From: Candidatus Dormiibacterota bacterium
Lineage (GTDB): Bacteria; Chloroflexota; Dormibacteria; Aeolococcales; Aeolococcaceae
Assembly: GCA_003162415.1 (NCBI GenBank)
Contig: PMOL01000004.1
Coordinates: 62,001 to 126,000 of the forward strand
Length of the DNA: 64,000 nt
Direction: 5' to 3'
Under the pieces are notes generated by a model. That model searched no databases, was not told the origin of the DNA, and worked only from the letters and a program-made list of their open reading frames with translations. The translations under genes and the position numbers were made by a program. Below are positions 46,398-52,582 of this stretch, piece after piece. Every line of letters starts with the position of its first letter. Within the stretch, counting starts at the first letter, position 1.

Positions 46398-47075
46398 ATG
46401 CCGCGGTTCCGCGTTCCCGACTACATCCGAACCACCTTCGCGGTCAGCGATTGGCGCGCTTTCCGGCTGTGCGGAATGGACGAGGTCGGTCGCGGCGCCT
46501 ACGCCGGCCCACTCGTCGCCGCCGCGGTGGTGTTGCCTCAGCGTTTCCGCCATCCCCTGCTCCGCGACAGCAAACTGCTGACCGCAAAACAGCGCGAGCT
46601 GGTCGGAGCCGTGCTCCGCGAGCGGGCGGTCGCGTGGGCCGTGGCCGAGGTCAGCGTCGAGGAGATCAACGCGCGCGGCCTGGGGTGGGCGAACGTCGAC
46701 ATCTTCCGCAGGCTTGTCGAAGCCGTCGACGCGGACGGCTACTGCTGCGACGGCAACCTGCGCATCCCGGTGTCGCGTCCCCTCCACTCGCTCGTCGCCG
46801 GCGATCGCAAGGTGCCGGCGGTCTCGGCCGCCTCGATCATCGCCAAGGTTCATCGCGACGCGCTGATGACCCGGATGCACGATGAGGCGCCTCACTACAA
46901 CTGGGCGAGCAACAAGGGATACGGCGCTCCCGAGCATCGTGCGGCGATCCGCGAGTACGGCCCGCACCCCGCGCACCGGCGGGTATTCCTTGCGTCGGTC
47001 CTGCAGACGGAGCTGGACCTGACCGGAACCGTCGCTCAGCGAGTGGTCGCCATCCCAGTGGTGGGAGCCGGCTAA
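46398..47075 (+). CDS. rnhB: Ribonuclease HII
   Basis: 225 residues; removes ribonucleotides from DNA:RNA hybrids. GMDEVGRGAYAGPLVAAAVVLP carries the catalytic Asp-Glu pair (core GMDEVGRG at about 26-33), LRDSKLLTAKQRE, and the downstream KVPAVSAASIIAKVHRD catalytic Asp region. TACACT at 46381-46386 sits 11 bases before the ATG, consistent with a very short leader. Divergent from the HMG-CoA lyase gene. Confidence 0.93.
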   Translation: MPRFRVPDYIRTTFAVSDWRAFRLCGMDEVGRGAYAGPLVAAAVVLPQRFRHPLLRDSKLLTAKQRELVGAVLRERAVAWAVAEVSVEEINARGLGWANVDIFRRLVEAVDADGYCCDGNLRIPVSRPLHSLVAGDRKVPAVSAASIIAKVHRDALMTRMHDEAPHYNWASNKGYGAPEHRAAIREYGPHPAHRRVFLASVLQTELDLTGTVAQRVVAIPVVGAG

Positions 47076-47082
47076 ACCCCGG

Positions 47083-47316
47083 TCAGTTGGCGCCGCAGCC
47101 GCAGCTGCCGCCGCAACAACCCCCGCCGCCGCCACCGCCCATCGATGGCGAAGCATCAGCGCCAGATCCAGCGTGAACGGCCACCCGGCTGATCAGGGGC
47201 ATGCTCGCCCGGCTCTCGCAACTCGGGCACACGGCGGCGACTTCACGATCGGCCATCGGGCGGAGCAGCTCGAACACGGCCGAGCAGTCGTTGCAGCGGT
47301 ATTCGTACAGAGGCAT
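47083..47316 (-). CDS. FmdB-type zinc-ribbon protein with Gly/Cys-rich tail
   Basis: 77 residues. MPLYEYRCNDCSAVFELL and CPSCESRA form the two CxxC knuckles of the FmdB/CxxC_CxxC_SSSS regulatory family. The tail is a run of seven glycines followed by CCGGSCGCG, adding four cysteines not needed for the ribbon. Function unknown; family members are often regulatory. ATG at 47316. It is divergent from the helix-hairpin-helix gene across a 66-bp spacer containing a LexA-type box. Confidence 0.8.
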   Translation of the reverse strand: MPLYEYRCNDCSAVFELLRPMADREVAAVCPSCESRASMPLISRVAVHAGSGADASPSMGGGGGGGCCGGSCGCGAN

Positions 47317-47346
47317 TAGGGGAAGCGTACTCACGATCAGGACGAT

Positions 47347-47376
47347 TTGACAAGTCGAACATCTGTTCGGTAGACT
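47347..47376 (+). promoter_or_regulatory. Leaderless promoter of the helix-hairpin-helix gene
   Basis: A perfect TTGACA (47347-47352) and TAGACT (47371-47376) are separated by 18 bases, and the ATG at 47383 begins six bases after the -10 box, so the transcript should start at the start codon. Confidence 0.75.
47356..47369. promoter_or_regulatory. LexA (SOS) box
   Basis: CGAAC-ATCT-GTTCG is a perfect palindrome with the GAAC-N4-GTTC core of the Gram-positive/actinobacterial LexA site. It sits exactly between the -35 and -10 boxes of the downstream gene, where a bound repressor would block RNA polymerase. It may also affect the divergent FmdB gene. Confidence 0.7.
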
Positions 47377-47382
47377 CAGTCC

Positions 47383-47697
47383 ATGCCAATTCGAACGATC
47401 GAGCTCCAGCTCCCGCTCGACGCCGATGAGGCCGGATCGCTCGCCCGGCGCCGGGTCAGCCATCTCGCCGCGGTCGATGGGCTCGATCCGGTCGCATTCG
47501 TGAAGCTGATTCGATCGTTCCCCTCCCTGCGGGCCATCTACACCGCGTCTGAGCCTGAGCTCGCCCGGCTCGTCGGGCCGGTGGCTGCAGCGCGCATCCG
47601 GTGGTTTCTCGACGCGCCCCTGGACACGGCGCTCGCTCGCGAAGCTTCCGCGATAAGCCTTCGCGATATCGCACCGCCGCTTTCCTCCGCCGCGTGA
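47383..47697 (+). CDS. Small helix-hairpin-helix protein, probable SOS gene
   Basis: 104 residues. The segment FPSLRAIYTASEPELARLVGPVAAARIRWFL (about 47-77; core LVGPVAAARI) has the spacing of a helix-hairpin-helix DNA-binding motif as seen in UvrC, RuvA, XPF and RadC N-termini. The preceding residues are helical and no nuclease motif is present. A strong leaderless promoter with an embedded LexA box suggests induction by DNA damage. Could be a DNA-repair accessory; I do not recognise a named family. Confidence 0.7.
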   Translation: MPIRTIELQLPLDADEAGSLARRRVSHLAAVDGLDPVAFVKLIRSFPSLRAIYTASEPELARLVGPVAAARIRWFLDAPLDTALAREASAISLRDIAPPLSSAA

Positions 47698-47770
47698 CCG
47701 TCGCCCGCGCGGCGCGTGCGCAGTGTTGTGGGGAGCGTTTAACCGTGCAACCAACGTAGAATCAGTCCTT

Positions 47771-47797
47771 TGGTGCCAGTTCAATTGTTTGGCGCCA
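47771..47797. repeat. Two TGGYGCCA palindrome-like sites upstream of 47832
   Basis: TGGTGCCA (47771-47778) and TGGCGCCA (47790-47797) are 19 bp apart start to start, nearly two helical turns, downstream of a TAGAAT box (47757-47762) and before the next gene's ribosome site. Possibly an operator pair. Confidence 0.35.
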
Positions 47798-47831
47798 TAC
47801 ATGGCAGGTGAGAACGGAGGTTTGTTGCAAC

Positions 47832-48455
47832 ATGCGGAGTCGACGTTCCAGAGTTGCCGTGCTCGACCGCGGTCGCGCAGCCGATACGATCAGTGACCTG
47901 GCGGATCATGCGGTCACGCTCGCCCGCGGTGCGGGGACAGCAGCGCTCCCGACCGTTCAGCGCGGTGCTGAAGGTTTGAGCCAGGTATTGCAGACTGCCG
48001 CCACGACACTGGCGGGGACTGCCGAAAACATTGCGACAGACAGCAGGGTCAGCGCAGCGGGCAATGCCGCACGCGAGCGGATCGCCGACGCGTCGGGCAA
48101 GCTGAGCACCGCCATCCGGCCGAAGAAGAAGACACATCGCGTCCGCAATCTCCTGATCGGGGCGGCGGTCGTTGGAGGGGTGTTCGCGCTCATCCAGTCG
48201 CCGCTCCGCGCCAAGATCCAGGAGCGCCTCTTCGGACCGCCCCCGTCCGACGACGACGATCTTCCCCAGATCACCCTGCCGGACGACGACCGCCATGTCG
48301 AGATCACCGATCTGACCAGGGCCGCGAAGACCGAGGCCGATCCCGCCGCCGATGTGGTCGGCACCCCCGTGGCCGTCGAGCCGGCGCCGCAGGGCGGCCG
48401 GAACCGCGGTCACAACCACGACGAACCCACAGACAACCAGGAGACCAATGCCTGA
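47832..48455 (+). CDS. Uncharacterised membrane-anchored protein
   Basis: 207 residues. Residues about 20-90 are Ala-rich and helical (with spacing like a phasin/apolipoprotein-type amphipathic helix), followed by basic RPKKKTHRVR, one hydrophobic helix NLLIGAAVVGGVFALI (about 105-120) and an acidic disordered tail. ATG at 47832 with CGGAGG about 12 bases upstream. Overlaps the next gene by 8 bases. No family recognised. Confidence 0.6.
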   Translation: MRSRRSRVAVLDRGRAADTISDLADHAVTLARGAGTAALPTVQRGAEGLSQVLQTAATTLAGTAENIATDSRVSAAGNAARERIADASGKLSTAIRPKKKTHRVRNLLIGAAVVGGVFALIQSPLRAKIQERLFGPPPSDDDDLPQITLPDDDRHVEITDLTRAAKTEADPAADVVGTPVAVEPAPQGGRNRGHNHDEPTDNQETNA

Positions 48456-49074
48456 CGACCGCCCCTATCAGGGACGCCCCTCTTCGGACCGTCCCTCGTT
48501 CTCCGGCCCCCGGCAGTTCTCGGGCCCTCGACCCAGCTTCAACAACGATTCTCGCAACGATTCGCGACCGCCGTTCCGCCCCGCGCCACGGGTAGAGGTA
48601 CCCGCCGCGCCGATGTCGCACTCGCTGCGCCTTCGGGACGGTGACCGCGAGATCGAGGTCAGCGGCTCGGCAGCGTTCGTGCGCCAGGTTCTCGACGACC
48701 TTCCCGCGATGTGGACCCGCCTCCACGGCGAGGGGTCGACTCGCCCCGCACGGATCGACCTTCCCGCTCACGCCGAGGCGCCCGCACCGGTGGTCGCCGA
48801 GCATGTGAACCGCGTGCCCGAGAGCGCGCCCGAGCCCGCGCGAACAGCGGCACCGGCCGCGGCCTCGAACGGCAAGCACACCAGCACGCGCAGCACCCCC
48901 GACGACAAGGTGCTTGCGATCCTCAAGGAATCAACGCGACCCCTTGCGGTGGCGGCGATCCGGAAGCGCCTCGGCGGCAGCTTCACGCCGCAGCAGGTCA
49001 GGCGCATCCTGGAGCGGAACGCGCCGAAGGTTTCGGTCACCGACGAGCGGCCGGCAACTTACCGCATCCGCTGA
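48448..49074 (+). CDS. Uncharacterised protein with C-terminal winged-helix-like domain
   Basis: 208 residues. The N-terminus is disordered (Pro/Arg/Ser repeats such as SDRPSFSGPRQFSGPRP), the middle has a short beta motif (MSHSLRLRDGDREIEVSGS), and the last 60 residues (DKVLAILKESTRPLAVAAIRKRL...FTPQQVRRILERN) read as a winged-helix/HTH fold. AGGAGA precedes the ATG at 48448. A nucleic-acid-binding role is a reasonable guess. Overlaps the preceding gene by 8 bases. Confidence 0.6.
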   Translation: MPDDRPYQGRPSSDRPSFSGPRQFSGPRPSFNNDSRNDSRPPFRPAPRVEVPAAPMSHSLRLRDGDREIEVSGSAAFVRQVLDDLPAMWTRLHGEGSTRPARIDLPAHAEAPAPVVAEHVNRVPESAPEPARTAAPAAASNGKHTSTRSTPDDKVLAILKESTRPLAVAAIRKRLGGSFTPQQVRRILERNAPKVSVTDERPATYRIR

Positions 49075-49131
49075 CGGCCGGCCGCCGCCTGAGCAGGATT
49101 CACAAAGGGTAGAAGGTACCCTCTGTGGTCT

Positions 49132-49250
49132 GGCGGCCAGGGGCGGGGGGCACTCTGCTCAGCTTGTCCGCTCCCTCGTTCACGCAAGCAGATTGTCGCA
49201 CTCGCTCGGTCGCTCCCAAATTCGCTGAGTGCCCCCCGCCCCCGGCCGCC
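49132..49250. repeat. 119-bp element bounded by 24-bp inverted repeats
   Basis: The arm at 49132-49155 and the reverse complement of 49227-49250 match at 23 of 24 positions; both are G/C-run rich and contain GGGGGGCACTC. A 71-bp spacer separates them and carries no open frame of note. A smaller hairpin (AGGGTA/TACCCT, 49106-49122) lies just before. It could be a non-coding mobile remnant (MITE-like), a structured RNA or a bidirectional barrier to transcription. No target-site duplication is evident and no second copy was seen in the window. Confidence 0.7.
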
Positions 49251-49333
49251 CTAGGCCCGTCGTGCCATCTATCCTTGCTGAATCCCCTCAGGTGACGCTG
49301 CGCATAATTGCATGGGCAGGGAACACATCCACT

Positions 49334-49792
49334 ATGCGACGTCCTTTCCTCGTCCTCCTGACCTCGCTGGTCGCCTTCCTGGCGGCCTGCGCGTCGGCGA
49401 CGGCTGACGGGGTATCGGGCACCCCGGCCCCGACGCCATACCCAACACCGGTGGGCGGACTCGGCCATCGACCCCCAACCCCGGTGAAGATCACGCTGCT
49501 CTCGCCAAGCAGCGGAGAGATCGTCCACGGGACCACGCTGGTTGTCAGGGTGTCGATCATCGGCGGCACGGTCACCACCGTGACCACCAGCGACATCACT
49601 CCCACCAAGGGTCATGTCCACCTGTACCTCAACAACCAGCTCATCTACATGAGCTACACGCTGTCGCAGCCGATCACCGTGAAACCCGGGCTGCCGTACT
49701 CGATGTATGCGGAGTTCGTGGCGCAGGACCATTTCCCCTTTTCGCCTCGCGACGTCACGCCGACGATCTTCTTCACCGTCGCGCCGGCCTGA
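49334..49792 (+). CDS. Secreted lipoprotein with Ig-like beta domain
   Basis: 152 residues. Signal MRRPFLVLLTSLVAFLAAC gives lipobox FLAAC at about residue 19. A Pro/Thr linker leads to one beta-sandwich domain (ITLLSPSSGEIVHGTTLVVRV, GHVHLYLNNQLI, VAQDHFPFSPRDVTP). The pattern resembles DUF4399-like extracellular domains. The next gene carries a related domain, so they look like paralogues. It starts the region leading to kdpE. Function unknown. Confidence 0.65.
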   Translation: MRRPFLVLLTSLVAFLAACASATADGVSGTPAPTPYPTPVGGLGHRPPTPVKITLLSPSSGEIVHGTTLVVRVSIIGGTVTTVTTSDITPTKGHVHLYLNNQLIYMSYTLSQPITVKPGLPYSMYAEFVAQDHFPFSPRDVTPTIFFTVAPA

Positions 49793-49804
49793 CCGGGTGC
49801 GAGC

Positions 49805-50320
49805 GTGATCGCGCACATCGTCAGCAGCCTCCCGCTGCCACTGCAGTGGGGCCTGGCGCTCCTGGTCTTCGGTGGCGGCCTCCTGGTCTTCGCGGTCCGG
49901 CGCAGTGCCCTGCGCATCGCGGGAGGGGTCGCAGCCCTCTGTGGCGTCGGGGGCCTTCTGGCCAGCTGGGTGTTCAGCCCTGCGCTGCTGGTGGCGGCGC
50001 CGTACCCTGTGCGCATCGTGTCGCCCGTGCCTGGTGCCGACGTCGGTGCGCCGCTGACGCTCACGGTGTGCGGAGTCCGGGCGTCGGGCGGGCTCATCCC
50101 GGCGACGTCCTCGCAGTACTTCCTCGCGGTGATCATCGACGGTGTCCAGGCACCGACTGTCGATGTCTGGCACGTGCCGGTCGACCTCTCGTCGGGACGG
50201 CACACTGTCCAGGTCGAGCTCGTCTCCCCAAGCCACCAGTCGTTCAATCCACCTGCGACCTTCACGGAGACGATCACGGTCACCCCGGGCGCGGCGCCGG
50301 CCGGTCCGGGGAGCTGTTGA
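49805..50320 (+). CDS. Membrane protein with extracellular Ig-like domain
   Basis: 171 residues. Two hydrophobic helices (LQWGLALLVFGGGLLVF and IAGGVAALCGVGGLLASWVF) are followed by an extracellular domain beginning VRIVSPVPGADVGAPLTLTV and ending HQSFNPPATFTETITVTP, which follows the same pattern as the preceding lipoprotein. GTG at 49805. Its TGA stop overlaps the TTG start of the response regulator, so it is co-expressed with kdpE and may belong to potassium or envelope sensing; that link is inference. Confidence 0.65.
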   Translation: MIAHIVSSLPLPLQWGLALLVFGGGLLVFAVRRSALRIAGGVAALCGVGGLLASWVFSPALLVAAPYPVRIVSPVPGADVGAPLTLTVCGVRASGGLIPATSSQYFLAVIIDGVQAPTVDVWHVPVDLSSGRHTVQVELVSPSHQSFNPPATFTETITVTPGAAPAGPGSC

Positions 50321-51018
50321 CCGACGAGCGCCGGGCGCGCATCCTGGTCGTCGAGGACGACGCTGCGCTGCGCGAAGTCCTTGCCGGCGCGCTCGACTCT
50401 GCCGGTTACGAGACCTCGATTGCCGCCCATGGGATCACCGCGTCGCAGATGCTTCGAGACCCGGAGGCGATCGACATCGTCCTGCTCGATATCGGACTCC
50501 CCTTCGTCGACGGCTGGCAGATCCTCGAGCACATGGACAATCAGCAGCGCCCGGCGGTCATCGTGATCAGCGCGCGCGGCGAGGAGACCGACAAGGTTCG
50601 CGCCCTCGACCTCGGTGCCGACGACTACCTGGCCAAGCCCTTCGGCGCCGACGAACTGCTGGCCCGTGTACGCGCGGTACTCCGCCGCGTGAGACCACCC
50701 GACGGCGCCGGCGGCATCGTGGTTCGGGGCAGCGTCCGCGTCGACCTCGGCGCCCGTTCGGTCACCCGCGGCGGCGTCGAGGTACGGCTTTCCCCGACCG
50801 AGTGGCTGCTGCTCGCCGAGCTGGCGCGCAATGCCGGCGCAACGCTCGACCACCGCACCCTGCTCCAGCGCGTGTGGGGACCGCAGTACGCGGACGAGCG
50901 CAACTACCTCCGGACCTTCGCCCAGCGCCTGCGGGTCAAGCTCGAGGACGACCCGGCGCATCCGGACATCGTGGTGACGGTTGGACGCCAAGGGTACCGA
51001 TTCGGACCACCTCGTTGA
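50317..51018 (+). CDS. kdpE: OmpR-family response regulator, probable KdpE
   Basis: 233 residues. Receiver domain with acidic pocket EDD near residue 15, phospho-acceptor Asp in IVLLDIGLPFVDG (about 57) and the conserved Lys in YLAKPFGADELLARVRA (about 108); C-terminal winged helix (LSPTEWLLLAELARNAG through YRFGPPR). TTG start overlaps the upstream stop. The call as KdpE rests on its place next to DUF4118, kdpFABC and KdpD-type genes; KdpE and PhoP-type regulators are hard to tell apart by sequence alone. Confidence 0.85.
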   Translation: MTDERRARILVVEDDAALREVLAGALDSAGYETSIAAHGITASQMLRDPEAIDIVLLDIGLPFVDGWQILEHMDNQQRPAVIVISARGEETDKVRALDLGADDYLAKPFGADELLARVRAVLRRVRPPDGAGGIVVRGSVRVDLGARSVTRGGVEVRLSPTEWLLLAELARNAGATLDHRTLLQRVWGPQYADERNYLRTFAQRLRVKLEDDPAHPDIVVTVGRQGYRFGPPR

Positions 51019-51047
51019 TCCTTCGTTGACGGCCTTGTTGAAATCAT
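51015..51047 (+). promoter_or_regulatory. Candidate KdpE-dependent promoter upstream of the DUF4118-GAF gene
   Basis: CGTTGA repeats with TTGATC at 51015-51020 and TTGACG at 51026-51031 (period 11 bp), then AATCAT at 51042-51047 as a -10-like box starting 16 bp after the second repeat. A third TTGA lies at 51038. Same geometry as two other sites in this locus. Confidence 0.5.
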
Positions 51048-51088
51048 CTGCAGTGCGATGGCGTCGAAGCTGACCAGCGGAGCCTGAA

Positions 51089-51922
51089 ATGATGCGAGAG
51101 ACCGAGCACGTCGTTGTCGCCCCCGGCACAGAGAACGTCCTCGCGACGATCGGTCCCCGCCATGCCATCGCCGCCACGTTCCGGCCGGTGACGATGCTCG
51201 TCGCTGCTGGGGCCGTGCCTGTCGCACTCGCGCTCGCACTGCTTCCGTTCCGCAGCCAGGCGCCGGCCGCGACGGTTGCGCTCGGCTTCGCCGTCCTGGT
51301 GTCGTTGCTTGCCGCGACGGGGACGCGCCTCTCCGCACTCGTCGCGGCCGTGTCAGCGGCACTCTGCTACGACATCGGCTTCACCCAGCCGTATGGATCA
51401 CTCGTGATCTCGCATCCGCAGGACATCGAGACGACAGCGCTCCTGCTCGTCGGTGGCCTCATCGTCGGCCAGCTCTCAGCTCGAAATCGCTCCCACCGAA
51501 CACTCGCCGTGCAGCAGCGCGAGGACCTTGCGCACGTCCAGGCAATCGCGGAGCTGATGGCCGCAGGCTCCGGACCCGACGAGGTTGTCGAAGCCGTCGC
51601 CGACGAGCTGCGCAGCCTGCTCGGTTTGCGCGAGTGCTGGTTCGACACATCGCGGGCGGAGCGACCAGGTCCAACCATCGACCGGAACGGCAACGTGAGC
51701 TGGGGGCGGATCTGGTGGGGCGTTGACACGCTCGGACTTCCCGGCAAGGAGATCACGATCGAGGTCGAGCACGATGTGCGACGCCTCGGCCGTTATGTGC
51801 TGCTTGCCGAGGCCGGCACCAAGGTGCGCCGCGATCAGCTGCTCGCCGCCGTGACACTCGCCGACCAGGCCGGAGCGGCGCTGGGTGCCGGTCCAGTGCC
51901 CGTAGCGCTCGCGCATCGCTGA
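51089..51922 (+). CDS. DUF4118-GAF membrane protein, KdpD-like sensory module without kinase
   Basis: 277 residues. After a short cytoplasmic start, four hydrophobic helices (about 33-115; TMLVAAGAVPVALALALLPF, AATVALGFAVLVSLLAA and the FTQPYGSLVISHPQD loop) match the KdpD/DUF4118 transmembrane region. The rest (HVQAIAELMAAGSGPDEVVEAVADELRSLLGLRE and following) resembles the KdpD GAF domain. There is no HisKA or ATPase domain. It may act with the kinase at 59308-60513 and the KdpD/USP protein at 57069-59279. ATG 51089 or 51092. Confidence 0.75.
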   Translation: MMRETEHVVVAPGTENVLATIGPRHAIAATFRPVTMLVAAGAVPVALALALLPFRSQAPAATVALGFAVLVSLLAATGTRLSALVAAVSAALCYDIGFTQPYGSLVISHPQDIETTALLLVGGLIVGQLSARNRSHRTLAVQQREDLAHVQAIAELMAAGSGPDEVVEAVADELRSLLGLRECWFDTSRAERPGPTIDRNGNVSWGRIWWGVDTLGLPGKEITIEVEHDVRRLGRYVLLAEAGTKVRRDQLLAAVTLADQAGAALGAGPVPVALAHR

Positions 51923-51943
51923 GCGCTGCCGGTCGAGAAGTCA

Positions 51944-51976
51944 TTGACCGATTGTTGACCGAGACGCCTCCATAGT
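51944..51976 (+). promoter_or_regulatory. Candidate KdpE-dependent promoter upstream of the usp remnant
   Basis: TTGACCG at 51944-51950 and 51955-51961 (period exactly 11 bp), followed by CATAGT at 51971-51976, which starts 16 bp after the second repeat. No separate -35 box, as expected when an OmpR-type activator replaces it. Confidence 0.55.
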
Positions 51977-52013
51977 GAGAGGTGGTTCGTTGGCCCGTTT
52001 ATCGGTAGAGGCA

Positions 52014-52263
52014 ATGGTTACAACCATTCTGGTCGCTTCAGACGGCTCCGATACAGCTGATCGGCTCATCGCGGTTGCGCAGTCGCTGGCAACGCGGGAC
52101 CGTTCAAAAGTTGTCGTGGCGCACGTCAACGAATTGATGGTAATGCGTGGGGGCGCGCAGCCAGTTCATCTCGATGAGGATCTTCTCCAGCGCAAGGTAC
52201 CGCGGGTCAGCGGATGATCCGGCTCGCACCGTGCCCGGTTCTGGTCGTGTCGCCGCACAACTA
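52014..52263 (+). pseudogene. Universal stress protein remnant (internal deletion and frameshift)
   Basis: ATG 52014 opens MVTTILVASDGSDTADRL, the first strand and ATP-loop Asp of a UspA-fold protein, but the frame stops at 52217 after 67 residues, half the usual ~140. In another frame the stretch up to 52263 reads RLAPCPVLVVSPHN then stop, exactly the C-terminal strand of a Usp. So the middle of the gene, including the G-x2-G-x9-G(S/T) nucleotide loop, is missing and the two ends are out of frame. Its promoter region still carries the kdp-type repeats, and a terminator follows. Confidence 0.75.
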
Positions 52264-52275
52264 GGCTCTTCATGT

Positions 52276-52308
52276 GGCCGCGGGACCCCTCCAGTCCCGC
52301 GGCCTCTT
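52276..52308 (+). terminator. Intrinsic terminator after the usp remnant
   Basis: Perfect 11-bp stem GGCCGCGGGAC (52276-52286) / GTCCCGCGGCC (52294-52304), loop of 7, followed by TCTTTTG. It isolates the kdp operon from upstream transcription. Confidence 0.85.
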
Positions 52309-52356
52309 TTGTGTGTACGCCTGACTGCATTGGCACAGGGAGCTCCGGGCGGACCG

Positions 52357-52389
52357 TTGACGCAGCGTTGACGCAACCGATTCAATACT
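52357..52389 (+). promoter_or_regulatory. Candidate KdpE-dependent promoter of kdpFABC
   Basis: CGTTGACGCA is repeated with TTGACG at 52357-52362 and 52368-52373 (period 11 bp); AATACT at 52384-52389 begins 16 bp after the second repeat. The GTG of the 28-residue peptide lies at 52396, six bases past the -10 box, so the transcript would be leaderless. Confidence 0.6.
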
Positions 52390-52395
52390 CAAACC

Positions 52396-52482
52396 GTGCC
52401 ACTTGACCTGCTGGTGCTGCTCTGCTTCGCGGGAATGATCGTCGCCGCGTTCCTCATGTCCGAAGGCATGGTGAGGATCTGA
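52396..52482 (+). CDS. 28-residue membrane peptide at the head of the kdp operon
   Basis: GTG start, then one hydrophobic helix (LDLLVLLCFAGMIVAAFLM) and a short polar end SEGMVRI. It ends one base before the kdpF ATG and begins at the expected transcription start of the kdp promoter. KdpF itself is a separate gene downstream, so this would be a second small membrane peptide of the Kdp complex or a leader peptide whose translation opens kdpF. Too short for homology arguments by eye. Confidence 0.6.
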   Translation: MPLDLLVLLCFAGMIVAAFLMSEGMVRI

Positions 52483-52483
52483 C

Positions 52484-52582
52484 ATGGGAACTGAACTGAC
52501 CGGCTACATCGTCTCCGCTGTGGTAGCGCTGCTGGCCGCCATCTACCTGATCATCGCCCTGGTCGCCCCGGAGCGATTCTGA
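52484..52582 (+). CDS. kdpF: Potassium-transporting ATPase small subunit KdpF
   Basis: 32 residues: one membrane helix (YIVSAVVALLAAIYLIIALV) ending in APERF, close to the ALxxAExF end of known KdpF. It stabilises the KdpABC complex. The TGA shares its last base with the kdpA ATG (TGATG). Too small for most gene finders. Confidence 0.88.
   Translation: MGTELTGYIVSAVVALLAAIYLIIALVAPERF

Noticed and set aside
47771..47797. Attachment site or integration scar
   Set aside because: The two TGGYGCCA sites are short, there is no integrase or tRNA nearby, and an operator pair is a simpler reading.
52396..52482. Second copy of kdpF
   Set aside because: It is a single-helix peptide but lacks the AxxAExF-type end of KdpF, which is present in the next ORF; treated as a distinct peptide.
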